A model generated the notes under the pieces. The model saw only the letters and a program-made list of their open reading frames with translations, did not search any database and was not told where the DNA came from. 64,000 nucleotides of DNA, taken from positions 147,239-211,238 of the forward strand of contig NZ_JAGLCD010000001.1 in assembly GCF_023146395.1 (NCBI RefSeq), read 5' to 3'. Position numbers and translations under genes: made by a program. Within the stretch, counting starts at the first letter, position 1. Every line of letters starts with the position of its first letter. Origin of the DNA: Aeromicrobium sp. GTDB lineage: Bacteria; Actinomycetota; Actinomycetes; Propionibacteriales; Nocardioidaceae. Below are positions 37,553 through 46,651 of the stretch, in pieces.

Positions 37553-38194
37553 TCAGTCGAGCGGCGGGGCGGCGATCGAGCCCAGGACGGCGTGGTACGT
37601 GCCGCGGACGTCCTCGGGCAGCCACACGACATCGTGATCCTTGGCCCCCAGGACCACGTCGCCCTCGAGACTGACCCAGTCGAGCGCCTGGCGGGGAGCG
37701 TCGCGCAGGGCCTTCTCGGTGTGCTCCGGTTCGAGCGCGACCAGCGTGACCCGCACGCGCATCTCGGCGTCGTTGGCGTTCGCGACGCCGATGCCCCAGA
37801 AGTCCTCGGGGTTCGCGGTGGCCTTCTTGTCGAGATCGACCATGACGGTCGTGGGCTCGGTGTCGAGGCCCGCGACCTCGATCTCGACCAGGTCGACGAC
37901 CTCGGTGTCGACGAAGCGGACCGACCGGCACCCCGGGCCCTCGAAGCGCAGGACGTCCTTCGTGACCGAGTTCGAGGGCACCACGACCTGGCCACGCGTG
38001 AGGCCCTGCAGTGACGTCACGGTGACGAGCGGCAGCTCGCGCCCGTAGAAGTCGAGCGGGCGGAAGCGCAGCACCGGCACGAGGTCGGTGTCGGTGCTGT
38101 TGGTCATCGTGAGCACCTGGTCCAGGCCGCCGTCGGTCGCCTTCGCCTCGTACCGCACCGTCAGGGGTCGAGGCTTCTTCGTGAACAGGCCCAT
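37553..38194 (-). CDS. conserved hypothetical protein, beta-rich
   Basis: 213 residues, no signal peptide, no membrane helix and no family I recognise. Predicted mainly beta strands (LTVRYEAKATDGGLDQVLTM, TTVMVDLDKK, MRVRVTLVALE). The cysteine at about residue 90 is isolated. TAGAGT six bases before the ATG at 38194 suggests a leaderless message divergent from the radical SAM gene 55 bases away. No function is proposed. Confidence 0.65.
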   Translation of the reverse strand: MGLFTKKPRPLTVRYEAKATDGGLDQVLTMTNSTDTDLVPVLRFRPLDFYGRELPLVTVTSLQGLTRGQVVVPSNSVTKDVLRFEGPGCRSVRFVDTEVVDLVEIEVAGLDTEPTTVMVDLDKKATANPEDFWGIGVANANDAEMRVRVTLVALEPEHTEKALRDAPRQALDWVSLEGDVVLGAKDHDVVWLPEDVRGTYHAVLGSIAAPPLD

Positions 38195-38200
38195 GGGACG

Positions 38201-38206
38201 ACTCTA
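38201..38206 (-). promoter_or_regulatory. -10 box (TAGAGT), leaderless
   Basis: On the minus strand TAGAGT is six bases before the ATG at 38194. Confidence 0.45.
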
Positions 38207-38236
38207 GACACCTGCGGGGCGCTGGTCCGACGGCGT

Positions 38237-38242
38237 TAGGCT
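38237..38242 (+). promoter_or_regulatory. -10 box (TAGGCT) of the radical SAM gene
   Basis: TAGGCT with seven bases before the ATG at 38250. Confidence 0.4.
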
Positions 38243-38249
38243 GGAACCC

Positions 38250-40178
38250 ATGTCCGTCGAGTCGTTGTTCCCCCGATTGGAACCGGTGCTGCCGCAGGTC
38301 AGCAAGCCCATCCAGTACGTCGGCGGTGAGCTCAACGCCACCCTGAAGGACTGGGACGCCGTCACCGTGCGGTGGGCGCTGATGTACCCCGACGCCTACG
38401 AGGTCGGCCTGCCCAACCAGGGCGTCCAGATCCTCTACGAGATCCTGAACGAGCGTGACTGGATCCTGGCCGAGCGCACGTACGCGGTCTTCCCCGACAT
38501 GGAGCAGGTCATGCGGGACCACGAGATCCCGCAGTTCACGGTCGACGGGCACCGCCCCGTCAAGGCCTTCGACCTGCTCGGCGTGTCCTTCTCCACCGAG
38601 CTGGGCTACACGAACCTGCTCACGGCGCTCGACCTCGCCGGCATCGCGCTGCACGCGGTCGACCGCGGCGACGACGACCCGATCGTCCTGGTCGGCGGTC
38701 ACGCCTCGTTCAACCCCGAGCCGGTCGCCGACTTCATCGACGCGGCCGTCCTGGGCGACGGCGAGGAGATCGTCCTGGCGATCAGCGACATCGTGCGTGA
38801 GTTCCGCGAGGAGGGCTCACCCGGTGGTCGCCACGAGCTGCTGCGCCGCCTCGCGGCCACCGGCGGCATCTACGTGCCGCAGTTCTACGAGGTCGACTAC
38901 GACGCCGAGGGGTTCATCGAGGCCATCGTGGTCAACGAGCCGTCGGCTCCCGAGCGCGTCGCCAAGCACACGCTGATGGACCTCGACTCCTGGCCGTACC
39001 CCAAGACCCCGCTGGTGCCGCTGGCCGAGACGGTGCACGAGCGGTACAGCGTGGAGATCTTCCGGGGCTGCACGCGAGGGTGCCGCTTCTGCCAGGCGGG
39101 CATGATCACGCGGCCCGTGCGGGAGCGCTCGCTCCAGGGCATCGGGGAGATGGTCGCCAACGGCCTGGAGCAGTCGGGCCTCGACGAGGTCGGACTCCTG
39201 AGCCTCTCGAGCGCCGACCACTCCGAGATCGGCGAGCTCGCGACGCAGCTGGCCGATCGGTACGAGGGCACCAACACGTCGTTGTCGCTGCCCTCGACCC
39301 GGGTCGACGCGTTCAACATCTCGCTGGCCAACGAGTTCAGCCGCAACGGCCGCCGCTCGGGGCTCACGTTCGCCCCGGAGGGCGGCAGCGAGCGCCTGCG
39401 GCGGGTCATCAACAAGATGGTGTCGGAGGAGGACCTCATCCGCACCGTCGCCGCCGCGTACTCGCACGGCTGGCGGCAGGTCAAGCTCTATTTCATGTGC
39501 GGGCTGCCCACCGAGACCGACGAGGACGTCCTGCAGATCGGTGAGCTCGCCAAGCGCGTCATCGACACCGGGCGCGAGGCGTCCGGCCGCAAGGACATCC
39601 GCTGCACGGTCTCGATCGGCGGATTCGTGCCGAAGCCGCACACGCCGTTCCAGTGGGCCGCCCAGCTCGACCACGAGACGACCGACGAGCGGCTGCGCAA
39701 GCTGCGCGCCTCGGTGCAGTCGGACAAGAAGTACGGCAAGGCCATCGGGTTCCGCTACCACGACGGCAAGCCCGGCATCGTCGAGGGACTTCTGTCCCGC
39801 GGTGACCGCCGCGTCGGCAAGGTCATCGAGGCGGTGTGGCGCGACGGTGGCCGTTTCGACGGCTGGAGCGAGCACTTCTCCTACGACCGGTGGGCGACCA
39901 TGGCGGAGCGGGCGCTGGCCGACGAGCCCGTCGACCTCGCCTGGTACACGACGCGCGAGCGGGGTGCCGAGGAGATCCTGCCGTGGGACCACCTCGACTC
40001 CGGCCTCGACAAGGACTGGCTCTGGGAGGACTGGCAGGACGCACTGGCCGACGACCCGGTCGAGGTCGAGGACTGCCGCTGGACCCCGTGCTTCGACTGT
40101 GGCGTCTGCCCGAGCATGGACACCGACATCCAGATGGGGCCGACCGGCCAGAAGCTCCTGCCGCTGAGCGTGGTCTGA
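38250..40178 (+). CDS. B12-binding-type radical SAM protein (TIGR03960 family)
   Basis: 642 residues. The N-terminal part has a B12-binding-like fold (YPDAYEVGLPNQGVQILYEILN), then the radical SAM barrel with the cluster motif EIFRGCTRGCRFCQAG (C-x3-C-x2-C, near residue 275), and a C-terminal part with late cysteines (CRWTPCFDCGVC) that may bind a second cluster. In most actinobacteria it is followed by a DUF2344 protein and RNase E. Here a membrane protein and an inverted MFS gene intervene. It probably modifies RNA or protein, but the reaction is not known. Confidence 0.9.
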   Translation: MSVESLFPRLEPVLPQVSKPIQYVGGELNATLKDWDAVTVRWALMYPDAYEVGLPNQGVQILYEILNERDWILAERTYAVFPDMEQVMRDHEIPQFTVDGHRPVKAFDLLGVSFSTELGYTNLLTALDLAGIALHAVDRGDDDPIVLVGGHASFNPEPVADFIDAAVLGDGEEIVLAISDIVREFREEGSPGGRHELLRRLAATGGIYVPQFYEVDYDAEGFIEAIVVNEPSAPERVAKHTLMDLDSWPYPKTPLVPLAETVHERYSVEIFRGCTRGCRFCQAGMITRPVRERSLQGIGEMVANGLEQSGLDEVGLLSLSSADHSEIGELATQLADRYEGTNTSLSLPSTRVDAFNISLANEFSRNGRRSGLTFAPEGGSERLRRVINKMVSEEDLIRTVAAAYSHGWRQVKLYFMCGLPTETDEDVLQIGELAKRVIDTGREASGRKDIRCTVSIGGFVPKPHTPFQWAAQLDHETTDERLRKLRASVQSDKKYGKAIGFRYHDGKPGIVEGLLSRGDRRVGKVIEAVWRDGGRFDGWSEHFSYDRWATMAERALADEPVDLAWYTTRERGAEEILPWDHLDSGLDKDWLWEDWQDALADDPVEVEDCRWTPCFDCGVCPSMDTDIQMGPTGQKLLPLSVV

Positions 40179-40179
40179 C

Positions 40180-40647
40180 GTGGCCTCGGCCGGACCGGTG
40201 GCGGTCGACCGCGCCGGGCCCCGCGATGTCGGTTCCGCCGCCGCGTTCAGCGTCGTGGCGGGACTCGCGTCCGCGATCCCGATCGGCCGGGCCTCCCGGC
40301 GCGCCCGGCGTCTCGTCGCGGGAGCCTCGGCGGTCGTGGCGGGAGCGGCCGCGGCCCGGCTCACCGCAGCCGCTGCCTCGGCCGAGCGTGAGGCTGCGGC
40401 CGACGGGCCGGCACCACCGCCCACGGCGCGCCAGGGTGTCGGACCTGCGGTGGCCGGCGCGGTGGCCGCGGGCGCGACCGCCGGCACCGTGCTCGCGTCG
40501 ATCGCGATGGACCGTCGCTTCGAGGCCTTCCTGGGCCGGCGGGGCGTTCGCCGACCCCGGCTCGTGATCGGCGTCGTCGCGGGGCTGGGGTCGTTCGCGA
40601 TGGACCGGCTCGAGGGACTCGTCGAGCCGCCGCAGCGGGGTCGTTAG
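40180..40647 (+). CDS. alanine-rich membrane protein, unknown function
   Basis: 155 residues, GTG start one base after the radical SAM stop. Hydrophobic Ala/Val/Gly stretches at about 21-33, 47-64, 88-104 and 128-141 suggest membrane association. Its composition is close to background for such GC-rich DNA, so only the coupling to the upstream gene supports it. Its TAG stop overlaps the convergent MFS stop within TTAG. Confidence 0.6.
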   Translation: MASAGPVAVDRAGPRDVGSAAAFSVVAGLASAIPIGRASRRARRLVAGASAVVAGAAAARLTAAAASAEREAAADGPAPPPTARQGVGPAVAGAVAAGATAGTVLASIAMDRRFEAFLGRRGVRRPRLVIGVVAGLGSFAMDRLEGLVEPPQRGR

Positions 40648-41858
40648 GAGCCGTCGAGCTCGTCCTCGAGCAGCCGGTCGCGCGCCACGAGCATGCCGAC
40701 CGGTCCCAGCAGCAGGGCGGCCACCATCAGGACGATCACGGGCACGTCCCACGCGCCCGTGAGGTCGTGCAGGAGCCCGGTGCCGAACGGTCCGAGACCT
40801 GCGACGAGGTAGCCGACCGACTGCGCGAAGGCCGACAGTCCGGCCGTGCCGCCCGCCGACGCGGTCCGGCGGCCGAACATCGTGAGCACCCACGTGAAGG
40901 CGGTGCCGCCGAGCCCCAGCAGCGCGGCCCACAGGAACGGGGCCGAGGCGGGAGCCAGCAGCACGCCGAGCCAGCCGGACGCCGTGACGATCGCGAAGAA
41001 CCAGGGCAGCACGGGCCGATCTGCCGTGCGCCGGATGAGGGTCGGCAGCAGGAGCGTGACCGGGATGCCCACCGCAGGCACCAGGCCCTGGGCGAGCCCG
41101 GCCTGGCCGGAGTCGAGCCCCGCGTCGATCAGGATCGCCGGGAACCACCCGAACTGCGCGTAGGCCTGAGCCGACTGCAGCCCGAAGAACACGGCGCAGG
41201 CCCAGGCCAGCGGACTGCGGGCCAGGCGCGCGAGCGTGGGTCCGCGGGGGCGGTCGAGGCGCCCGGCCCGCCCGTCGCGCAGCGCGAGGGGCACCCACGG
41301 CAGCAGTGCGGCCAGGGCCAGCACGGCCCAGGCGCCCAGGCCGATGCGCCAGTCGCCGAACGTGTCGGCGATCGGCACCGTCAGCACCGATCCGAGCGTC
41401 GCGCCTCCCATCAGGGCGGCACCGTAGAGCGAGCTGATGAGGGGTAACCGGTCCGGGAAGTGCTCCTTCGCCAGGGCGGGGAGCGCCACGTTCCCGATGG
41501 CGCACCCGGCCAGCGAGACGACCGTGAGCGCCAGGAACGGGATCGGCGCGTCGACGAGCGGGCGCAGGGCCAGTCCTGCACCCGAGACGAGCAGAAGCGC
41601 CGCTGCCGTGCGGTCGAGCCCGAGGGCCCGCACGACGCGGGCCGTCGTCGCACCGAAGACCGCGAAGCACAGCACCGGCAGCGTCGTCAGGACGCCCGCC
41701 ACCGTCGCGCTCATCCCGAGATCGGCCCGCAGCGGATCGAGCACGACCCCCACGCTGCCGACCGCGACCCGCAGGTTGAGGGCGAGCATCACGATCGCGG
41801 CGCCGACCAGCCACGCCGATCTCGGTCGTGCTGTGGCGATCAGCGGTGGACGGGTCAC
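40644..41858 (-). CDS. MFS transporter, CynX/NimT (cyanate/nitroimidazole) type
   Basis: 404 residues, about 12 helices. LALNLRVAVGSVGVVLDPLRADLGMS near the N-terminus and the alanine/glycine-rich later helices resemble the YeaN/CynX group, which exports or imports small anions and drugs. I start at the GTG at 41858; frames reaching further upstream are antisense to the DUF2344 gene. It is inserted in reverse between the radical SAM gene and DUF2344. Confidence 0.83.
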   Translation of the reverse strand: MTRPPLIATARPRSAWLVGAAIVMLALNLRVAVGSVGVVLDPLRADLGMSATVAGVLTTLPVLCFAVFGATTARVVRALGLDRTAAALLLVSGAGLALRPLVDAPIPFLALTVVSLAGCAIGNVALPALAKEHFPDRLPLISSLYGAALMGGATLGSVLTVPIADTFGDWRIGLGAWAVLALAALLPWVPLALRDGRAGRLDRPRGPTLARLARSPLAWACAVFFGLQSAQAYAQFGWFPAILIDAGLDSGQAGLAQGLVPAVGIPVTLLLPTLIRRTADRPVLPWFFAIVTASGWLGVLLAPASAPFLWAALLGLGGTAFTWVLTMFGRRTASAGGTAGLSAFAQSVGYLVAGLGPFGTGLLHDLTGAWDVPVIVLMVAALLLGPVGMLVARDRLLEDELDGS

Positions 41859-41890
41859 CGCACCATTCTGGGTGCCGTGTCCACCTCGAC

Positions 41891-41896
41891 TAGCCT
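41891..41896 (+). promoter_or_regulatory. -10 box (TAGCCT) of the DUF2344 gene
   Basis: TAGCCT with seven bases before the GTG at 41904. Confidence 0.4.
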
Positions 41897-41903
41897 CGGG
41901 TGG

Positions 41904-42614
41904 GTGAGCACCACCCTGGAGGGAACGCCGAACCCCGAGGCGCCGAACCCGCAGCTGCCGATCGTGCAGAAGCTGCGGGTCCGCTACGCCAAGCGGGGCC
42001 GGCTGCGGTTCACGAGCCACCGCGACTTCGGGCGGGCCTTCGAGCGGGCCGTGCGCCGGGCGAAGGTGCCGATCGGCTACTCCTCGGGCTTCACGCCGCA
42101 CCCGAAGATCTCGTACGCCAACGCGGCCCCCACGGGCGCCGCCAGCGAGGCCGAGTTCCTCGAGATCGGGCTGACCCGCGAGTGCGACCCTGACGCGGTG
42201 CGCGAGGGACTCGACGCGGCGCTACCGCCGGGACTCGACATCGTGGCGGTCGTCCCGGCCACGCCGGGCACGTTCGCCGACCGGCTCGAGGCGTCCCGGT
42301 GGTGCATCGAGATCCCCGGCGCGACGGGGCTCGAGGACGCGGCCACGGGCTTCCTGGCCGCCCCCGCGGTGACCGTGGAACGGATGACGAAGCGGGGTCT
42401 GCGTGACATCGACGTCCGGGGCGCGGTCGACACCCTGGTCGTGCACGGCGACCGGGTCGACGTCGTCGTGCGGAGCATGATCCCGACGGTGCGCCCGGAC
42501 GACGTCGTCGGCGCGTTGCGTCAGTTCGGGGCCGTCGTCTCGGGGGCCACGATCGCGACGCGCATCGAACAGGGACCCCTCGTCGACGGGGTCGTGGTCG
42601 ACCCGCTCACCTGA
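41904..42614 (+). CDS. DUF2344 radical SAM-associated protein (TIGR03936 family)
   Basis: 236 residues. LRVRYAKRGRLRFTSHRDFGRAFERAVRRA and GYSSGFTPHPKISYA are the hallmarks of the DUF2344 family, partner of the TIGR03960 radical SAM protein. In many genomes both are one operon or even one protein. Its function is unknown; the basic N-terminal segment suggests RNA contact. It lies just upstream of RNase E as usual. The GTG at 41904 is supported by a -10 box seven bases away. Confidence 0.88.
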   Translation: MSTTLEGTPNPEAPNPQLPIVQKLRVRYAKRGRLRFTSHRDFGRAFERAVRRAKVPIGYSSGFTPHPKISYANAAPTGAASEAEFLEIGLTRECDPDAVREGLDAALPPGLDIVAVVPATPGTFADRLEASRWCIEIPGATGLEDAATGFLAAPAVTVERMTKRGLRDIDVRGAVDTLVVHGDRVDVVVRSMIPTVRPDDVVGALRQFGAVVSGATIATRIEQGPLVDGVVVDPLT

Positions 42615-42922
42615 CCCCGGGACCACCGAGATCCAGGTGACGTCCCGGTGGCCGTGAGGTGACTGTGCGATACTGGCGACGGTCGTTCCTGCGTCACTGA
42701 CGCTGTTCGGCCGGACAGAACGCAGGACCACCATCGTGGTGGGACCCGCCTCGACCGCGACGCACCCACCAGGTGTCGACCGCGGCGGCGCACCCCAGCA
42801 CCCTGACGGCCCTGGCCGCCGTCCCCGACCGCCCGGTCGGAACCGCCCCAGACTTCGAGCCCGCGTGCCGGGCCGTGACACTCCTCGAACCGCCCGCGGG
42901 CGGCCGAGGTGAAGGAGAGCAG
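42615..42922 (+). promoter_or_regulatory. long structured 5' leader of rne
   Basis: No coding signal. TGCGATACT (42666-42674) is a likely extended -10, the same wording as before folC, giving a leader of about 240 bases. It can fold into several stems, among them CCTGCGT with ACGCAGG and CCAC-CATC-GTGG. AAGGAGA precedes the ATG. E. coli rne is known to autoregulate through its leader; a parallel here is inference. Confidence 0.5.
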
Positions 42923-45868
42923 ATGCTCGACGAGGACCCCACCCCGACCCCCACCACCGAGCAGGGCGGGTCCACCCGCTCGACGTCGCGACCGCGGCGC
43001 CGCGCCGCTGGCCGTCCTGCAGGACCGCCGGTGGCGGTGAGCGGCGACATCTTCGCCGCCCCCGGCGAGGCGGCGCCGTCGGCCCCCGAGGCCGCAGCCG
43101 AGGGCGAGTCGAGCACCGACGCGGTCGAGGGACCCAAGGCCGGCGGCACGCGTGTCACGAGCCGGGCCAAGCCGACGGGCGGGCGCCGGTCGCGTCAGGC
43201 CCCTGCGACCGCCAAGGCCGACAGCAAGGTCGACACCACGGACGACAGCAAGGTCGACACCGCGGACGACGCTGAGGTCGAGCTCGAGGACGACCTCACC
43301 GACGAGCTGACCGACGACGTGGACTCCGTCGACCCCGTCGACGAGGACCCCGAGGACGACGCGGAGACCGGCGCAGGCGAAGTGGTGACGCCGGGGATCG
43401 GCGGGCTGCTCTTCCAGGCCCCGCCCGCCGTGCGGGCCCCCGCGCGCCGGCGTGCGGCAGCCGACACCGAGGACGACGACGAGGACGACGACCGCTCCTC
43501 GGGCGGCAACCGGGGTCAGCGTCAGCGCTCCGAGCGCTCCGAGCGTGACGACAGCTCCAGTCCCGCTGACGAGAACGACTCCGACCAGGACGACGACTCC
43601 GACGACGAGGACGGCGGCGCTGGCAAGCGTCGTCGCCGCAGCCGCGGTGGTCGTCGTCGGCGCAAGGGCGGCGGGGGCCAGCAGGGCAGCGACGACGACG
43701 CCGCGCAGGAGAACGAGGACGACCAGTCCGACGGAGCCGGCGACGACTCCGACGACGAGACGGGTGGCTCGGGCACGACGCGGCGCCGCCGCAGCCGTCG
43801 ACGGGCGGGCGACGGCTCGGGTGGGGCCGGCTCGGCCGACGACCCGGAGAACACCGTGGTCCGGGTCCGTGAGGGACGTTCGGCCGAGGACGAGATCACC
43901 GGTGTCACCGGGTCCACCCGGCTCGAGGCCAAGAAGCAGCGTCGGCGTGAAGGTCGCGAGGCCGGACGCCGTCGGGCCCCGATCGTCAGCGAGTCGGAGT
44001 TCCTGGCCCGCCGCGAGGCCGTCGACCGTGAGATGATCGTGCGTCAGCACGTCGGGTCCGGGGCCGGCTCGAGCGCTGCCTCCGACACCTACACCCAGAT
44101 CGCGGTGCTCGAGGACAAGGTGCTCGTCGAGCACTACGTCGCCCGCGAGTCACAGACCTCCCTGATCGGCAACGTCTACCTGGGCAAGGTCCAGAACGTG
44201 CTGCCGAGCATGGAAGCCGCATTCGTCGACATCGGCGCCGGTCGCAACGCCGTCCTGTACGCGGGCGAGGTCGACTGGTCGACCCTCGGCAACGGCAAGG
44301 CCCGCAAGATCGAGGACGCGTTGACGCCGGGGCAGACCGTGCTGGTGCAGGTCTCGAAGGACCCGATCGGCCAGAAGGGTGCCCGCCTCACGAGCCAGAT
44401 CAGCCTCCCGGGCCGGTTCCTGGTCTTCGTGCCCGGCGGCCAGAACAACGGCATCTCGCGCAAGCTGCCCGACACCGAGCGCGCGCGCCTCAAGACGCTC
44501 CTCAAGGAGGTCCTGCCGGAGGACGCCGGCGTCATCGTGCGCACGGCTGCCGAGGGCGCCACCGAGGAGCAGCTGACGCGCGACGTCACCTCGCTCAAGG
44601 CCCGCTGGGACGACATCGAGCGCAAGGTCGCGGCCGGTCGCGCGCCCGAGCTGCTCTACGCCGAGCCCGACCTCGTCATCAAGGTCGTCCGCGACCTGTT
44701 CAACGAGGACTTCTCCTCGCTCGTGGTCGAGGGCCGCGAGGCGTGGGACAACATCTCGAGCTACGTCGGCCACGTGGCCCACGACCTCGCCGATCGCCTC
44801 ACGCTGTGGGAGCCCGGCGAGGACACGGCCTCCGACGTCTTCGCCGAGTACCGGGTCGACGAGCAGATCCACAAGGCGCTCGACCGCAAGGTCTGGCTGC
44901 CGTCCGGCGGCTCGCTCGTCATCGACCGCACCGAGGCCATGACGGTCGTCGACGTCAACACCGGCAAGTTCACCGGCTCCGGGGGCAACCTCGAGGAGAC
45001 GGTCACCAAGAACAACCTCGAGGCCGCCGAGGAGATCGTCCGCCAGCTCCGCCTGCGCGACATCGGCGGCATCATCGTGATCGACTTCATCGACATGGTC
45101 CTGGAGTCCAACCGTGATCTCGTGCTGCGCCGGCTGGTCGAGTGCCTCGGCCGCGACCGCACGCGTCACCAGGTCGCCGAGGTCACCTCGCTCGGTCTGG
45201 TGCAGATGACCCGCAAGCGCATCGGCACGGGTCTGCTCGAGTCGTTCAGCACCGACTGCGACCACTGCAAGGGCCGTGGCGTGCAGCTGCACGCCGAGCC
45301 GGTCGAGCCCCGCAAGGACGACGGTCGTCGTCGCGGTGGCCGTGGCGGTCGTGGCGGCCAGGGTGGCCAGGGCGGTTCCGGGAACGGCGGCGGTCAGCAG
45401 TCCAAGGGCGGCGCCACCGCGTCCCGCGCGGACGACGGCGACTCGGTCAAGGACGGCGGTGCCAAGCGCGGCCCAGCCAAGGACAGCCCAGCCAAGGACG
45501 GTGCTGCCAAGGACGGTGCTGCCACCGACGGCGCTGCCCAGGATGGGGACGCCAAGAACGACGAGTCCACGAGCGGCGGCGCCACGGGCCGCCGGCGGGG
45601 CGGTCGCGCCCGCCAGCAGTCCGCGCCGACCGACGAGACGGGCGCTGACTCCGGCGCCACCGACGAGCTCGCCGCGGTCGACGCGCCGACGTCCGACGCC
45701 CCGGCCACCGAGGCTGCCGCGCCGGCTCCGCAGGACGACCAGAAGGCTCCGCAGGACGACGAGAGCGCTGCCCCGCCGGCGGCGGAGGCCGTCTCGGAGC
45801 CGGGTGTGACCGATCCGAAGGCGTCGGACGACGCACCCGTTTTGACCGAGGAGGGTCAGGCTCCGTAG
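42923..45868 (+). CDS. rne: ribonuclease E/G family endoribonuclease
   Basis: Main single-strand-specific endoribonuclease for mRNA decay and RNA processing. 981 residues. The N-terminal about 330 residues are disordered with acidic (DDSDDED) and basic (KRRRRSRGGRRRRK) blocks. The catalytic core begins near residue 390 (S1 domain, TQIAVLEDKVLVEHYV). The Mg-binding aspartates lie in VDVNTG (about 677) and DFIDM (about 720), and the zinc-link DCDHC is near 777. A C-terminal disordered tail has a KDGAAKDG-type repeat. The N-terminal extension and RNA-binding tails are usual in actinobacteria. ATG start with AAGGAGA six bases upstream. Confidence 0.95.
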   Translation: MLDEDPTPTPTTEQGGSTRSTSRPRRRAAGRPAGPPVAVSGDIFAAPGEAAPSAPEAAAEGESSTDAVEGPKAGGTRVTSRAKPTGGRRSRQAPATAKADSKVDTTDDSKVDTADDAEVELEDDLTDELTDDVDSVDPVDEDPEDDAETGAGEVVTPGIGGLLFQAPPAVRAPARRRAAADTEDDDEDDDRSSGGNRGQRQRSERSERDDSSSPADENDSDQDDDSDDEDGGAGKRRRRSRGGRRRRKGGGGQQGSDDDAAQENEDDQSDGAGDDSDDETGGSGTTRRRRSRRRAGDGSGGAGSADDPENTVVRVREGRSAEDEITGVTGSTRLEAKKQRRREGREAGRRRAPIVSESEFLARREAVDREMIVRQHVGSGAGSSAASDTYTQIAVLEDKVLVEHYVARESQTSLIGNVYLGKVQNVLPSMEAAFVDIGAGRNAVLYAGEVDWSTLGNGKARKIEDALTPGQTVLVQVSKDPIGQKGARLTSQISLPGRFLVFVPGGQNNGISRKLPDTERARLKTLLKEVLPEDAGVIVRTAAEGATEEQLTRDVTSLKARWDDIERKVAAGRAPELLYAEPDLVIKVVRDLFNEDFSSLVVEGREAWDNISSYVGHVAHDLADRLTLWEPGEDTASDVFAEYRVDEQIHKALDRKVWLPSGGSLVIDRTEAMTVVDVNTGKFTGSGGNLEETVTKNNLEAAEEIVRQLRLRDIGGIIVIDFIDMVLESNRDLVLRRLVECLGRDRTRHQVAEVTSLGLVQMTRKRIGTGLLESFSTDCDHCKGRGVQLHAEPVEPRKDDGRRRGGRGGRGGQGGQGGSGNGGGQQSKGGATASRADDGDSVKDGGAKRGPAKDSPAKDGAAKDGAATDGAAQDGDAKNDESTSGGATGRRRGGRARQQSAPTDETGADSGATDELAAVDAPTSDAPATEAAAPAPQDDQKAPQDDESAAPPAAEAVSEPGVTDPKASDDAPVLTEEGQAP

Positions 45869-45871
45869 ACT
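45842..45871 (+). promoter_or_regulatory. rplU-rpmA promoter inside the end of rne
   Basis: TTGACC (45842-45847), an 18-base spacer, and TAGACT (45866-45871), whose first three bases are the rne stop codon. It predicts a leader of about 95 bases before rplU. Confidence 0.65.
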
Positions 45872-45973
45872 TGACCGTCGGTGTGCTCACGGATCGTCGT
45901 GACGCGCCCCTCTGATTCGGATGCGCCGTCCGCGCGCATCAGTCCCGCAAGGCTTTCGACGAAGGAATTCCCC

Positions 45974-46282
45974 GTGGTGTACGCAATCGTGCGCAGTGGC
46001 GCCGGCCAGCAGAAGGTGGCCGTCGGCGACGTCATCGAGATCGACCAGGTGGCCTCGGCCGCCGGCGAGTCCGTCTCGCTTCCCGCCGTGCTCCTGGTCG
46101 ACGGCGACGCCGTCACGACCGATGCCGCCAAGCTGGCCAAGGTCAGCGTGACGGCCGAGGTGCTCGGTGGCACCAAGGGCAAGAAGATCATCATCCAGAA
46201 GTACAAGAACAAGACCGGGTACAAGAAGCGCCAGGGGCACCGTCAGAAGTTCACCCAGGTCAAGATCACCGGAATCAAGTAG
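45974..46282 (+). CDS. rplU: 50S ribosomal protein L21
   Basis: 102 residues. [24 protein letters not shown] at the start and [18 protein letters not shown] at the end are the L21 hallmarks; it binds 23S rRNA with L20. The GTG at 45974 has AAGGA eight bases upstream. Own promoter within the rne end; followed by rpmA after 12 bases. Confidence 0.96.
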   Translation: MVYAIVRSGAGQQKVAVGDVIEIDQVASAAGESVSLPAVLLVDGDAVTTDAAKLAKVSVTAEVLGGTKGKKIIIQKYKNKTGYKKRQGHRQKFTQVKITGIK

Positions 46283-46294
46283 AGGACCTGACAC

Positions 46295-46552
46295 ATGGCT
46301 CACAAGAAGGGCGCGGCGTCCACCAAGAACGGCCGCGACTCCAATGCCCAGCGACTCGGCGTCAAGCGCTTCGGTGGCCAGGAGGTGAACGCCGGCGAGA
46401 TCATCGTCCGCCAGCGTGGCACCCACTTCCACCCCGGCACCAACGTCGGCCGCGGTGGCGACGACACCCTGTTCGCGCTCTCGGCCGGTGCCGTGGAGTT
46501 CGGCACCAAGCGCGGCCGCAAGGTCGTCAACATCGTCCCGTCGTCGGTCTGA
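46295..46552 (+). CDS. rpmA: 50S ribosomal protein L27
   Basis: 85 residues. [28 protein letters not shown] is the typical flexible N-terminus that reaches the peptidyl-transferase centre, without the extra cleaved extension seen in Firmicutes. Followed directly by an intrinsic terminator, so the rplU-rpmA message ends before obgE. Confidence 0.97.
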   Translation: MAHKKGAASTKNGRDSNAQRLGVKRFGGQEVNAGEIIVRQRGTHFHPGTNVGRGGDDTLFALSAGAVEFGTKRGRKVVNIVPSSV

Positions 46553-46577
46553 TCCGGCGCTGACGCAAGGCTCTTCG

Positions 46578-46628
46578 GCAGGAGGGCGGTCCGCCAGGTG
46601 CGGGCCGTCCTCCTGCTGCTTTCTTTCC
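46578..46628 (+). terminator. intrinsic terminator after rpmA
   Basis: GCAGGAGGGCGG (46578-46589) pairs with CCGTCCTCCTGC (46605-46616), one G-U pair, followed by the T-rich TGCTTTCTTTCC. Confidence 0.75.
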
Positions 46629-46651
46629 ACGTGTGACACCGAGGAGGTGAC

